Shown here: piece after piece, positions 24,778 to 33,882 of the stretch | How the letters are laid out: every line of letters begins with the position of its first letter | Position numbering within the stretch: position 1 is the first letter of the stretch | Made by a program: the position numbers and the translations under genes | Notes under the pieces: model-generated | What the model saw: the letters and a program-made list of their open reading frames with translations, nothing else | What the model was told of the DNA's origin: nothing | The model's database searches: none | NCBI RefSeq assembly: GCF_003311645.1 | Contig: NZ_QEST01000008.1 | Span: 24,948-88,947, forward strand | DNA length: 64,000 bases | Direction: 5' to 3' | Source of the DNA: Streptomyces sp. PT12 | GTDB taxonomy: Bacteria; Actinomycetota; Actinomycetes; Streptomycetales; Streptomycetaceae

Positions 24778-25038
24778 CGCGTATCCCGTATAAGTCCCGT
24801 GGTTCCATCCGCAGTTCCATGCTGAATCCGTGTCTCGTCGGGCGGTCAGACCGGCAGGTGGACAGTGATGACGCTCAGTCAACCGTCGAATACCGGCCGG
24901 ACGACAGGCTGTGCGGGGTCCAACCACCGGCCATTCAGCGGCCATTGGGGCCTTCGCGCATCTCGGGTTTTGCACGCCGGGTCCGGGGTGGGCACATCAC
25001 GTCTACCGTGGGAGAACGACCAATCGGGGGACAGAAGG

Positions 25039-26301
25039 ATGACCAGCACCGGCGAGGGAAACACCGAGCTGCGGGTGGCGCGCATCGAGCGTGGCTGGTA
25101 CTCGCAGGAAGCGGCGGCCGAAGGGATCAGCAGGGCGGGACAAGTCGCTCTGCGTGACCCCCACTTCACGGTGTCGCCGCGCACCTACCGACGTTGGGAG
25201 TCCACCCGGCCCGGCTGGCCACGCGGTGACTACGCCACCGCGCTGCGCGCCGCGTTCGGCCGTGCGCCCGAACAGCTCGGGTTCACCCCGCCTCCCGGGC
25301 ACCCCGCTCGACAGCAGCACATCCCGGAGCCTCCTGTGGATCGTCGCATGTTCCTGGCGACCGGCTCGGCCGCCGCACTCTCCTCGCTCGCCCCCGACGA
25401 CCTCACCCCCCGCCACATCGACCCCGCGCTTGTCGACTACTTCTACCGGCAGCTCGACGGACACTACGCGGCCGACATGATGCTCGGCCCACGCGAGCTG
25501 ATCCCCACGGTCACCGAGCAGTACCGGCTCATCAGCAGCCTCGCCAGGCGGGCGAACGGCGACACCCGCGACGGCCTCGTCCACGTCGGCGCCACCTATG
25601 CCGTGCTGGCCGGGTGGCTCCACCAGGACGCGGCCCTGTGGGCGGACGCGGCCTACTGGCACGGCATAGCCCAGACCGACGCCCTCATCTCGGGCGACCC
25701 CGACCTGGTCGCCTACACCATCTCCCACATGGCCCATCTGCGCGCCGACCTGGGCGACGGCCGCGCCGTGGTGGCGTTGTGCGAACGCGCCCTGGCCGAC
25801 GAACGTCGGCTCTCCGACCGCATCAGGGCCAACCTCATGTATCAACAGGCCCATGGCGCAGCCCTGTTGGGCGACCGTCGCGCCGTCGACCGGCTGCTCG
25901 ACCAGGCGTCGCGCGCGACCGAGCGCGTGGACCCGGCCATCCCCTGGGGCACCGCGGCCCGCCGCAACGCGCACTACACCGCCGTGCAACGGGCCACGTG
26001 CTACGGCCGCATGGGCCTCCACCGCGAGGCCCTGACGCTCTGGGACCACATCACCGCGACCATGCCCCCCACCGCGCGCCGCGACACGGGTGTCTACCTC
26101 GCGCGGCAGGCCAGTGCCCACGCGAGCACGGGCGAGCCCGAACGCGCCGTCGAGCTGGCCGCCGAGTCCGCGCGGATCGCGCACGACACCGCGTCGGGCC
26201 GCCACCGCGCCGAGCTTGACCGGCTGCGCGAGGCGATGATCCCGTGGCGCGACGACAGGCTCGGCCACCAACTCGACGCCGCGCTGACCACGGCGGCCTG
26301 A
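25039..26301 (+). CDS. XRE-like regulator with TPR-type C-terminus
   Basis: A 420-aa protein. The N-terminus resembles a degenerate helix-turn-helix (TELRVARIERGWYSQEAAAE, VSPRTYRRWESTRPGWPRGD). A Tat-like string MFLATGSAAALSSL follows, then an all-helical TPR-like region (LYEARQ-like repeats such as RAVVALCERALADERRLSD and EPERAVELAAESARIAHDTA). Proteins of this build are abundant in Streptomyces and usually form pairs with a small or kinase-like neighbour. It is divergent from the pseudokinase and zinc-ribbon pair. AGAAGG precedes the ATG. Confidence 0.78.
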   Translation: MTSTGEGNTELRVARIERGWYSQEAAAEGISRAGQVALRDPHFTVSPRTYRRWESTRPGWPRGDYATALRAAFGRAPEQLGFTPPPGHPARQQHIPEPPVDRRMFLATGSAAALSSLAPDDLTPRHIDPALVDYFYRQLDGHYAADMMLGPRELIPTVTEQYRLISSLARRANGDTRDGLVHVGATYAVLAGWLHQDAALWADAAYWHGIAQTDALISGDPDLVAYTISHMAHLRADLGDGRAVVALCERALADERRLSDRIRANLMYQQAHGAALLGDRRAVDRLLDQASRATERVDPAIPWGTAARRNAHYTAVQRATCYGRMGLHREALTLWDHITATMPPTARRDTGVYLARQASAHASTGEPERAVELAAESARIAHDTASGRHRAELDRLREAMIPWRDDRLGHQLDAALTTAA

Positions 26302-26310
26302 ACGGCCGAG

Positions 26311-26345
26311 CGGCGGCTACGGTCTTGACGTCCTCCCGTTCGCCG
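26311..26345 (-). repeat. 35-bp dispersed repeat, copy B
   Basis: Inverted copy of the 17639-17673 repeat with two mismatches, ten bases after the stop of the XRE-like regulator. The rest of the 26302-26468 gap shows no gene. Confidence 0.7.
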
Positions 26346-26468
26346 TCGGCCGCCTGGCTGGCGCCCCGCTCCCGCAGGCGCCTCCTACACGCATCCGTAT
26401 GAAGCGACGCACCCGGGACGCGGCGGGCCACGTAGGCCAGGCGCCGCAGGCGCCCCACCCCACGGGCT

Positions 26469-26963
26469 TTAGCGCAACGGCAGGAGCGAGTCCGTGAGTT
26501 CGCCCGACGGGCGGTAGACCACGCACATCACGTCCTGGTCGCCGAAGGCCCAGGTGGCGGCCGTCGGCAGCACGGGGTAGAAGTCGAGTCCCCTCGCCGC
26601 CTCGCCGGGCCAGAACGTCGTGAAGCCGCGTTCGCAGGTCTCCCAGGCGAACGCCGCGAGCCCGGCGCGGTCGAACGTGCCGTCAGGGGCGGTCACAAAG
26701 CCGTACACCTGGTTGTCGGCGCCGTCCGTGCACGGCGTATACAGCACCGTGACCTGGCCGAGCACGGCCGAGTGCTCGGGGTCCGTGAAGCACTCCCCGG
26801 CCTCAAGGTCGAACACCCCGCCCGTGTCCGCGCTGAGAAAGGCGTCGCCCTTGTCCGTCGGCGCCCGCCCCGGCGCCGCGTCGGCCGCGGGCAGCACGAG
26901 CAGGAGCAGCGCGCACAGCGCGAGCGCGGCGAGGGGCACCGTTCGCCTCGACGCCATCCGCAT
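26469..26963 (-). CDS. Secreted septum-formation-family protein
   Basis: A 164-aa exported protein with a Sec signal peptide (residues about 1-30, ending ADAAPG). The mature part has GGVFDLEAGECFTDPEHSAV, a Cys in VTVLYTPCTDG and further Cys in WETCERGF and DVMCVVYRPSG. This spacing matches the Septum_form-type domain (FDL-x-x-G-x-CF) of actinobacterial secreted proteins. Two disulfides are likely. The function is not known; the family name is historical. It is monocistronic and divergent from the phosphatase gene. Confidence 0.78.
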   Translation of the reverse strand: MRMASRRTVPLAALALCALLLLVLPAADAAPGRAPTDKGDAFLSADTGGVFDLEAGECFTDPEHSAVLGQVTVLYTPCTDGADNQVYGFVTAPDGTFDRAGLAAFAWETCERGFTTFWPGEAARGLDFYPVLPTAATWAFGDQDVMCVVYRPSGELTDSLLPLR

Positions 26964-27123
26964 CCGCCTCCGTTCGCCCGTCGAACCCGTCGGTCCATGG
27001 CCGAAAAGCTATCGCCCGGCGACGTTGCCCCGACGAACAGTTGGCTAACGGCCTGCACCGGTCAGACGAACCGACACCTTCCGATCAGGGACTCTCCACG
27101 CGGAACGCGCCTCATGCGGAAGT

Positions 27124-27145
27124 GTTCACTGATCGGCTAACAAAG
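27124..27145 (+). promoter_or_regulatory. Possible PHO-box-like direct repeat
   Basis: GTTCACTGATC followed by GGCTAACAAAG resembles the 11-bp units bound by PhoP in Streptomyces; the first unit is good, the second weak. It lies about 100 bp upstream of the acid phosphatase, where such a site would make sense. Confidence 0.35.
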
Positions 27146-27246
27146 AGCGGCAAACCGTTCTCCCTGTCCTGGCTGAATCCATTCGCCTCCGGCGCCGGTG
27201 CCCGAGGACGACCGTGCTTCAACGCCCGTGAGGGGTTCTACGTCAA

Positions 27247-28911
27247 GTGAGCGCAATTTCCAGGGTCTGGGTCACCCGATCCACCCGCACGAAGGTCGCC
27301 GTGCTCGGCACGGCGACCCTGGTGGTCAGCGGCCTGCTGGCCACCCCCATCGCCTTCAGTGACTCGCCGACCGCACCGACCGAGTACCCGGCCGCCGACA
27401 TCCACCGGCCGTCCCCGGTGCCCGACCGCATCATGCTGACGCCGACCACCACACCGGCGACCAGCCAGAACGTGACGTGGCGGGCGGACGCGCCCAACGG
27501 CTCCGCGCAGGCCCAGATCCTTGAGGCCCCGCGCGCCCTTGGCGACGTCCAGCCCGACGAGGGCGCCGTCTCCACCGTCATGGCGGGGGCGAGCACGCCG
27601 GTCAACACCGACCTCGGCTACGCCTCGACCTACCACACGGTCAGCTTCACGGACCTGGCGCCCGACACCCGTTACACCTACCGGGTAGGCGACGGCGTCA
27701 ACTGGAGCGAGTGGGTGGACTTCACCACCGCGGCCGAGGGCCTCGAGCCCTTCTCCTTCATCTACTACGGCGACGCGCAGAACTACATCGACTCCGCCGT
27801 CCCGCGCGTCTTCCGCCAGGCGTTCGCCGAGCGCCCAGAGGCGCGGATGATCGTCAACGCCGGTGACCTCGTCAACTCGCCCAACTCCGAGGAGGAGTGG
27901 GGCCAGTGGCACCAGGCCGACGGCTTTGTCGACGCCCAGGTCAACAACATCTCCGTGCCGGGCAACCACGAGTACAGCAGCGGACAGCTGTCGCAGTTCT
28001 GGCGGCCGCAGTTCCCCTACCCGGACAACGGCCCGGGGAACGCCGAGACCCAGCAGACCGCTTACACCGTGGACTACCAGGGCGTCCGCTTCATCGGCCT
28101 CGACTCCAACCTCCAGAACAACACGGAGGTGATGGCCGCCCAGACCGAGTGGCTCGAGGGCCTGCTGCGGGACAACCCCAACAAGTGGACCGTGGTCACC
28201 TTCCACCACCCCGTCTACTCCACCACGGGCACGCGCAACAACCCCAACGTCCGCGCCCAGTGGGGCCCGCTGCTCGAGGAGTACGGCGTCGACCTGGTGC
28301 TCCAGGGCCACGACCACTCCTACGGCCGCGGCAACCGCACCGACGCCCGCGAGTCCGTCACCGTGCACAACGGCGTCACCTACGCCGTCTCCGTGTCCGG
28401 CGGCAAGATGTACGACCTCAACGGCGGCGAGAACTGGACCAGCAACGGCGCCGAGGTCCTCTCAAGCAGCCAGGACGCGCAGCTCTACCAGCTGATCGAC
28501 GTCGACGAGGACACCATCCGCTACGAGGCGCGCTACGCCAACGGCGAGCACCACGACGGCTTCCTCATCCGCAAGAACGACGAGGGTGAGCGCACCGTCA
28601 ACGAGATCCGCACGCCGGAGAACACCGTCGGCGAGCAGGTCACGGTCGACGACACGACCGTGCGCCGCGGCCAGACGCTCGAGGTGTCGGCGTTCGGCTA
28701 CGACCCGGGCGAGCGCGTCACGGTCACCTACCGGCGCGAGGGAGACGAGGACGGCGGCTCGGTCGTCGGCGTCGTCAGGGCGGACGAGATCGGCCGTGTG
28801 AACGACAGCTTCCGCGTTCCGCCGTCGTCGCGCCCCGGCACGGCGTACGAGGTCTATCTGACCAGCGAGAACCAGCGGATCACCAGCCCGTCGCTCACCA
28901 TCGAGAGGTAG
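27247..28911 (+). CDS. Secreted purple acid phosphatase / metallophosphoesterase
   Basis: A 554-aa exported enzyme. The N-terminal hydrophobic segment (residues about 16-36) is a signal or anchor. A purple-acid-phosphatase N-domain (about 55-165, FTDLAPDTRYTYRVGDG) precedes the metallophosphoesterase core, with metal ligands in IYYGDAQNY, NAGDLVNS, VPGNHEY, VVTFHHPVYS and LQGHDHSYGR. A C-terminal beta domain (about 450-554) has VRRGQTLEVSAFGYDPGERV. It releases phosphate from esters outside the cell. The GTG start follows a weak ribosome site. A PHO-box-like repeat lies upstream. Confidence 0.92.
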   Translation: MSAISRVWVTRSTRTKVAVLGTATLVVSGLLATPIAFSDSPTAPTEYPAADIHRPSPVPDRIMLTPTTTPATSQNVTWRADAPNGSAQAQILEAPRALGDVQPDEGAVSTVMAGASTPVNTDLGYASTYHTVSFTDLAPDTRYTYRVGDGVNWSEWVDFTTAAEGLEPFSFIYYGDAQNYIDSAVPRVFRQAFAERPEARMIVNAGDLVNSPNSEEEWGQWHQADGFVDAQVNNISVPGNHEYSSGQLSQFWRPQFPYPDNGPGNAETQQTAYTVDYQGVRFIGLDSNLQNNTEVMAAQTEWLEGLLRDNPNKWTVVTFHHPVYSTTGTRNNPNVRAQWGPLLEEYGVDLVLQGHDHSYGRGNRTDARESVTVHNGVTYAVSVSGGKMYDLNGGENWTSNGAEVLSSSQDAQLYQLIDVDEDTIRYEARYANGEHHDGFLIRKNDEGERTVNEIRTPENTVGEQVTVDDTTVRRGQTLEVSAFGYDPGERVTVTYRREGDEDGGSVVGVVRADEIGRVNDSFRVPPSSRPGTAYEVYLTSENQRITSPSLTIER

Positions 28912-28993
28912 TCAGCACCGGGGCGCGGTGCCGCGCGCGCTTCCCTCGCGCGGCACCGCGCCCGGTCGCACGACTCCGGGAGAACGCCACACC

Positions 28994-29680
28994 GTGACCA
29001 TCCGTATCCGCGTGCGCGCCGTGTTCGCCGCCCGCGCCGCCGCCCTGGCCGCCGCCGTTCTGTGGACCGCCGCGGGACCGGCCCCCTCGGCCCAGGCGCA
29101 CCCGTTCGGCCCCCCTTCCACCGCCACGATCAGCGCCGACGGCTCGCGCGCGACGATCACCTGGCGCGCCGCCGAGGACGACTGGGTGGTGCTCGGCCAG
29201 GCGGTCGGCGCGTTCGAGGACCCCGCACTCGACACGGTCTCGACCTCGCTGACGGGCGAGCAGAAGCTGCAACGCTCGCCCGATCTGCGGGACTATCTGC
29301 TCGACCGGATCTACATCACCCAGGACGGCACCAGGTGTGCGGGCGAGGTGGCGTCCCTCGAAGGGCTCCTCGCCAACGGCGCGCGGCTGAGCTACGCGTG
29401 CCCGCGCGACGTCGACCAGGTGGATGTGACGGTCGGGGCGCTCGCCGATCTCAACGAGGCGTATCGCACCGTGCTGTCCGCCGAGACGCCCGCGAACCCG
29501 AGCCGGACGATGCTCACCGCGACGGACAGCACGCGGCGCATCGACTTCTCCTGGTACGCCGGGATCCTGGGCAACACCGCGGCCCTCGGCGTCGCGGGGT
29601 TCGCCCTGGCCATCGTGGCCGGGGCCGTCGTCCTGCTGGTCGTCAGGCGCCGCCGCGCCGTGCGAGGGCGGGCGGCATGA
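28994..29680 (+). CDS. Membrane-anchored exported partner of NicO transporter
   Basis: A 228-aa protein with a signal peptide (about residues 1-36, ending AQAHPFG), an extracytoplasmic beta-rich part with two Cys (TRCAGEV and LSYACPRD), and a C-terminal membrane anchor (NTAALGVAGFALAIVAGAVV). It overlaps the NicO-type transporter by four bases. Homologous pairs in actinomycetes suggest the exported domain serves the metal transporter; the exact task is unknown. GTG 28994 is preferred because the signal peptide starts there. Confidence 0.75.
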   Translation: MTIRIRVRAVFAARAAALAAAVLWTAAGPAPSAQAHPFGPPSTATISADGSRATITWRAAEDDWVVLGQAVGAFEDPALDTVSTSLTGEQKLQRSPDLRDYLLDRIYITQDGTRCAGEVASLEGLLANGARLSYACPRDVDQVDVTVGALADLNEAYRTVLSAETPANPSRTMLTATDSTRRIDFSWYAGILGNTAALGVAGFALAIVAGAVVLLVVRRRRAVRGRAA

Positions 29681-30516
29681 ACGAGATCAACGGGCCCGAC
29701 GCCGAGCTGGTCGCCCTCTTCGACGGCAGGGCCGCGTTCTGGCTGGCCGCGGCCGTGGCGCTCGGCGTGGGCGCCGCGCACGCGGTGGCCCCTGGACACG
29801 GCAAGAGCATCACCGCGGCCTATCTGGTGGGCGTGCGGGGCCGTTACCGCGACGCCCTGCGGCTCGGCCTGATCGTCGCGACGATGCACACCGTGTCGGT
29901 GCTGCTGCTGGCCAGCGCGTGGGTGGGGGCGACGGGGGCGGGCGGCTTCGCGACCGAGACCGTCACCGCGTGGATGCAGGTCGCCGCGGGGCTCGTGGTC
30001 ATCGCCGTCGGCGCCCACCTCGTGCACCGCCATGTGCGCGCCCGCGGCCACCACCGCAGCCACGCCCATGCGCACCACCACGGCCACCACCACGGCCACC
30101 ACCACGACCACGGTCATGGCCACGGCCAGGGTCATGGGCACGACCACGGGCACGGGCACGGGCACAGCCATGACATCGTGGAGAACCCCTGGTCGCGCCG
30201 CGGCCTCACCGCGCTCGCGGTCTCCGGTGGCCTGCTCCCGTCCCCTTCGGCGTTCCTGGTGCTGGTGAGCGGCATGCTGACGGGCCGTTCCCTGAACGCC
30301 GTCATCCTGGTCCTGCTGTTCGGCCTCGGCATGGCCGTCACGCTGACCGGGGTCGGGGTGCTGACGGTGCGCGGCCGGAGCCTGCTCGCCGGGCGGGTGC
30401 GGAACGCGCGGCTGGCCGCGGCCGCCGCGGCCTGGGCCCCTGCGGTCGCGGGCGCGGCGGTCGCGGTCGGCGGCTGCCTCTACCTCGTCGCCGCGGTCAC
30501 CACGCTCACCGCGTGA
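29677..30516 (+). CDS. NicO-family nickel/cobalt exporter
   Basis: A 279-aa membrane protein. The signature AAHAVAPGHGKSITAAYLVG (H and D/GHGK helix) identifies the NicO/RcnA group. A cytoplasmic loop at residues about 118-166 holds more than 25 His in HG, HHH and DHGHG runs, a likely metal buffer. Six helices are visible, the last in AVAVGGCLYLVAAV. The ATG overlaps the upstream stop, and the end overlaps the convergent monooxygenase gene by 11 bp. Ni versus Co specificity cannot be read from the sequence. Confidence 0.9.
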   Translation: MNEINGPDAELVALFDGRAAFWLAAAVALGVGAAHAVAPGHGKSITAAYLVGVRGRYRDALRLGLIVATMHTVSVLLLASAWVGATGAGGFATETVTAWMQVAAGLVVIAVGAHLVHRHVRARGHHRSHAHAHHHGHHHGHHHDHGHGHGQGHGHDHGHGHGHSHDIVENPWSRRGLTALAVSGGLLPSPSAFLVLVSGMLTGRSLNAVILVLLFGLGMAVTLTGVGVLTVRGRSLLAGRVRNARLAAAAAAWAPAVAGAAVAVGGCLYLVAAVTTLTA

Positions 30517-31531
30517 GGGACGTGGCCTCCCGCCACAGCGCGCGGGTCAGGTCGGCGGCTGACCCTCCGCGGGCGAGGCGGTGGCCCGTGCCCGCCCACA
30601 GGTGCATCGCCTCGGGGTCGCCGAGCCGCGCGGCGGCGGCCCGCAGGGGCGCGGTGAGGTGGTGCACCTCGGGGTAGGCGGCGGGCGCGTGGGCGTCGTG
30701 GCGGTCGATGAACGCGTTCCGCAGCCCGCGCGCCGGGCGCCCCGTGAACGCGCGGGTGACGGTGGTGGCGCCGAACTCCCGCAGCGCGCGCCGGTGCGTC
30801 TCGGTCGCGCCCGACTCGTCGGTGCGCAGATAGGCGGTGCCCAGCTGAACGGCGGCCGCGCCCGCCCGCAGCGCCGCGGCGATCCCCCGGCCGTCCGCGA
30901 TGCCGCCCGCGGCGATGAGCGGCAGATCGGTCACCTCCCGCACGGCGGCGATGAGCGGGAGCAGCGGCAGGGTGCCTGGCTCGTCGTCCGCCCTGTGGGT
31001 GGCGCGGTGCCCACCGGCCTCGGGCCCCTGCACGGTGAGCGCGTCGAGGCCGAGCGCGGCGGCGGCGCGCGCCTCGTCGGGCGTGGTGACGGTGCCGATC
31101 TGCGCGCTGCCCGCGGCGCGCACGGCGTCGGCCTCCGCACGGGTGGGCAGCCCGAACGTGTAGGAGACGCAGGGCACGGGGTCGGCGATCAGCGCGACGA
31201 GCTTGGCGTCCCAGTCGTCGCGGTCGGGCGGGATCGCCGAGGGCAGCGTGACGTTCCACGCGTCGGCCTCGGGCAGCAGCCGGCTGCGGTAGGCGGCCAC
31301 GGCGGCGAGGTCGGCGGGCGGGCCTGGGACGAAGAGGTTGACGCCGAACGGGCGGTCCGTCAGCTCCCTGGTTCGCGCGATCCGCTCGGCCATCGCGCCC
31401 GCCGTCCGGTACCCGGCGGCCAGGAACCCGAGCCCGCCCGCGCCGCTCACCGCCGCCACCAGCTGGGGCGTCGAGACGCCCCCCGCCATCGGCGCGGCGA
31501 TCAGGGGCACCGCGGGGAGAAAGCTGGTCAT
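30506..31531 (-). CDS. Nitronate monooxygenase / 2-nitropropane dioxygenase family
   Basis: The 341-aa flavoprotein is an FMN TIM-barrel of the NMO family: PLIAAPMAGGVSTPQLVAAV at the start, TVQGPEAGGHRATH with the catalytic-type His, and phosphate-binding LPLIAAGGIADGRGIAAALR and AAAVQLGTAYL. It would oxidise alkyl nitronates; some relatives are enoyl reductases. It is a lone gene, convergent with the NicO exporter, with 104 bp of apparent promoter upstream. Confidence 0.92.
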   Translation of the reverse strand: MTSFLPAVPLIAAPMAGGVSTPQLVAAVSGAGGLGFLAAGYRTAGAMAERIARTRELTDRPFGVNLFVPGPPADLAAVAAYRSRLLPEADAWNVTLPSAIPPDRDDWDAKLVALIADPVPCVSYTFGLPTRAEADAVRAAGSAQIGTVTTPDEARAAAALGLDALTVQGPEAGGHRATHRADDEPGTLPLLPLIAAVREVTDLPLIAAGGIADGRGIAAALRAGAAAVQLGTAYLRTDESGATETHRRALREFGATTVTRAFTGRPARGLRNAFIDRHDAHAPAAYPEVHHLTAPLRAAAARLGDPEAMHLWAGTGHRLARGGSAADLTRALWREATSLTR

Positions 31532-31635
31532 GTCCGTGTCCTCTTCCTCCCCGTCGTACCGTTCGTCCCTACCCTACGACGGGGGCGTCACCGACCGTAT
31601 CCACGGGCGCACGCCCCGTCCCGCTCACCAACGGC

Positions 31636-32231
31636 TCACGAACGGCGCGTTCGCTCCCCGCCGAGCAGCGCCGTGACGCGCAGGTCGCGCACGCGGGTGA
31701 GGTGGTCGGTGAGGCGGCCCCTGGCCAGCTCCTGGTCGCGCGCCGCGACGGCCGCCACGATCCCCTCGTGCTCGGCCAGGGTGACGGCCGCGAGGTCGGA
31801 GCGGCGCTGCCGGTAGGGGCCGTGCACGGTCATCTGGGCGTCGAGCCGGTAGAGGGTCTCGGCGATCGTGCTGTTGTACGCGGCCTGCCGCAGCGCGGCG
31901 TGGAAGTCGGTGTCGCAGCGCCAGAGTTGGTCGCCGTCCGTGGCACCGGCCGCCTCGGAGAGGATCTGCCGCAGCCTGGCCAGGTCGAGCGGCGTGTGCC
32001 GGATGGCGGCCACCGCGGCGGCGTGGCTCTCCAGCACGATCCGCGCCTCGTAGACGTCGAGGACTTCCTCGGGCGTGCGCTCCCTGACGCGGTACCCGCG
32101 CGGCGCCCTGCGCAGCAGCCCGTCCTGTTCGAGGCGGGCGAGCGCGTCGCGCACGGGGTGCGGGAGATGCCGTGGGCGGCGCTGAGCGCGGTCCCCTGAA
32201 GGAGCGTCCCCGGGGGGTAACGGCCCATCAT
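31636..32231 (-). pseudogene. GntR/FCD-family regulator with frameshift
   Basis: The N-terminal winged helix starts in one frame (MMGRYPPGTLLQGTALSAAH, GISRTP) and continues in another (VRDALARLEQDGLLRRAPRG, then an FCD ligand domain with VLESHAAAVAAIRH and CDTDFHAALRQAAYNSTI). The switch is at about 32155, where the run ACCCC lacks one C before GTGCGC. The first dozen residues of the usual GntR helix are also missing. It is either a disrupted gene or contains a base-calling error. The missing N-terminus next to the startless permease favours true decay. Confidence 0.75.
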
Positions 32232-32249
32232 CAGCTCGTGCGGCGGACC

Positions 32250-33202
32250 GGGGCGACACGGATCGGGGCGACACGGACCGGGGCGACACGGACCGGGGTG
32301 CGGCGCTTTCTCGCCCGTGGCTCGCTCGTGACTGGGGCCTCGCGGGCGCGCTCACCCTCGCCGCGCTGCTCGCGCTGGCCGTCGCAGGGCCGCTGCTCGC
32401 GCCCCACCCGCTCGACGAGCCCGTCGCGGCCGTCGGCCAACTCCCGGGCCCTGGGCTGTGGCTGGGCGCCGACCACCTGGGCCGCGACGTGTTCAGCCGG
32501 ACATTGCGCGGCGGGCTGACCACGCTGGGCGTCAGCGTCGGCGGCACGCTCGCCCTCTATCTCGTCGGCGTGCCGCTCGGCGTCCTGGCCGGGTACCGGG
32601 GCGGCTGGGTGGACGCGGTGACGGTCCGCGCCGCGGACGTCCTGCTCGCGCTGCCGGGGCTGCTGCTCGCCCTGCTGCTCGTCCTGCTGCTCGTCGCGGG
32701 CCTCGGCGGCTCGGGCGGGGTCCTGCTGCTGTGTGTCGTGCTCACCCAACTCCCCGCGCTGACACGGCTGGTGCGCACCGCCACCCTGGAGGCCGGGAGC
32801 CGCGCCCATGTCGAGGCGGCCAGGGCCAGGGGGGAGTCGGCCGTGCGCGTCGTCAGGTTCGACATCCTGCCCACCATCCGCCCGGTGATCCCGGCCGACG
32901 CGGGGCTGCGCCTGCGCTCCCCCGTCATCGTCGTCGCCGGGCTCAACTTCCTCGGCCTCGGGCTGCAACCCCCCACCGCCGACTGGGGCCTGATGATCTC
33001 GGAGCACCGCGACATCATCGGCCTCAACCCCTGGGCGGCGCTGGCCCCCGGCGCCCTGCTCGCCCTGTTCACCGTCGCCGCCAACGCGGTGGGCGACGCG
33101 TCGGCGGCCACCGGAGCGGCCACCGGGACCCCGCCGAGGAACGCCGACCCGGCACACGCCGACCCGAGCGACGCCGACCCCAGAGAGGCACCCCGCCCAT
33201 GA
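32250..33202 (+). pseudogene. DppC-type ABC permease lacking a start codon
   Basis: The frame encodes a BPD_transp_1 permease: first helix GALTLAALLALAVAGPLLAP, the typical WLGADHLGRDVFSRTLRGGL and the EAA-loop region VEAARARGESAVRVVRFDIL. Yet no ATG, GTG or TTG lies upstream of helix 1; the first is GTG 32489, after it. Upstream the frame reads into three copies of GACACGGACCGGGGC. The C-terminus ends in an odd DPAHADPSDADP tail. The normal 5-prime end has been lost at a junction with the GntR remnant, so the gene is probably dead. Confidence 0.7.
32257..32303 (+). repeat. 15-bp tandem repeat at the GntR-permease junction
   Basis: Three near-identical units of GGGGCGACACGGAYC mark the point where the truncated regulator and permease meet. 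Confidence 0.7.
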
Positions 33203-33882
33203 GCGCTCGCCAGCTCCACCTCATGCTGCTCCTACGGCCCGGCGGCTACCACCGCGCGGCCTGGCGCGCCCCCGGCAGCCCCGTGGACCGGGCCACCACC
33301 CTCGAGCCCTACCTCAAGCTGGCGCGCGCCGCCGAGGACACCAGGTTCGACGCGGTGTTCATGGCCGACGCCGTCTCCCTCTACGCCGACCCGTGGGACC
33401 ACCTCGACCAGCCGCTCGAACCCCTCACGGTGCTCAGCGCGCTGGCCCCGCTCACCCGGGCCATCGGCCTGGTCGCCACCGTTTCCACCACCTACTACGA
33501 GCCCTGCAACCTCGCCAGGCTGCTCGCCTCCCTCGACCACCTCAGCGGCGGCCGCGCCGGGCGGAACGTCGTCACCACCGCAGGCCCGCGCTCGGCCGGG
33601 AACTTCGGCGCCGCGCCCCACCTCGACCACGCCGTGCGCTACCGCCGCGCCGCCGAGTTCGTCGCCGTGCTGCGCACCCTGTGGGACAGCTGGGACGACG
33701 ACGCCGCGGTCGTCGACCGCGCCGCGGGCGAGCTGACCCGCGCCTCCCGCATCCACCCCGCCGACCACCCCGCCGACCACCACGGCGCGTTCTTCGACGT
33801 CACCGGCCCGCTCAACGTGCCAAGGCCCCCGCAGGGCCACCCCGCGCGGCCACGGCGGGCGGCGCGGGCGGCGTCACTCTGA
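33199..33882 (+). pseudogene. LLM flavin monooxygenase (NtaA/SnaA/DszA-type), 3-prime truncated
   Basis: The 227-aa frame begins as a full LLM-class flavin monooxygenase: LHLMLLLRPGGYHRAAWRAP, DAVFMADAVSLYADP, GLVATVSTTYYEPCNLARLL and GGRAGRNVVTTAGPRSAGNF. It stops after GPLNVPRPPQGHP, about half the usual 430-450 residues, and the last residues are foreign. Family members act on sulfonates, sulfones or nitrilotriacetate with FMNH2. The ATG overlaps the permease stop, so these were once one operon. The flavin site is split and the fragment is unlikely to be active. Confidence 0.78.

Noticed and set aside
17639-26345. Intact insertion sequence or composite transposon
   Set aside because: The 35-bp repeats flank ordinary chromosomal genes, and no transposase or target duplication is visible.
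29677-30516. His-rich stretch as a pure repeat artefact
   Set aside because: His-rich cytoplasmic loops are normal for NicO/RcnA exporters, and the flanking helices and motif are intact.
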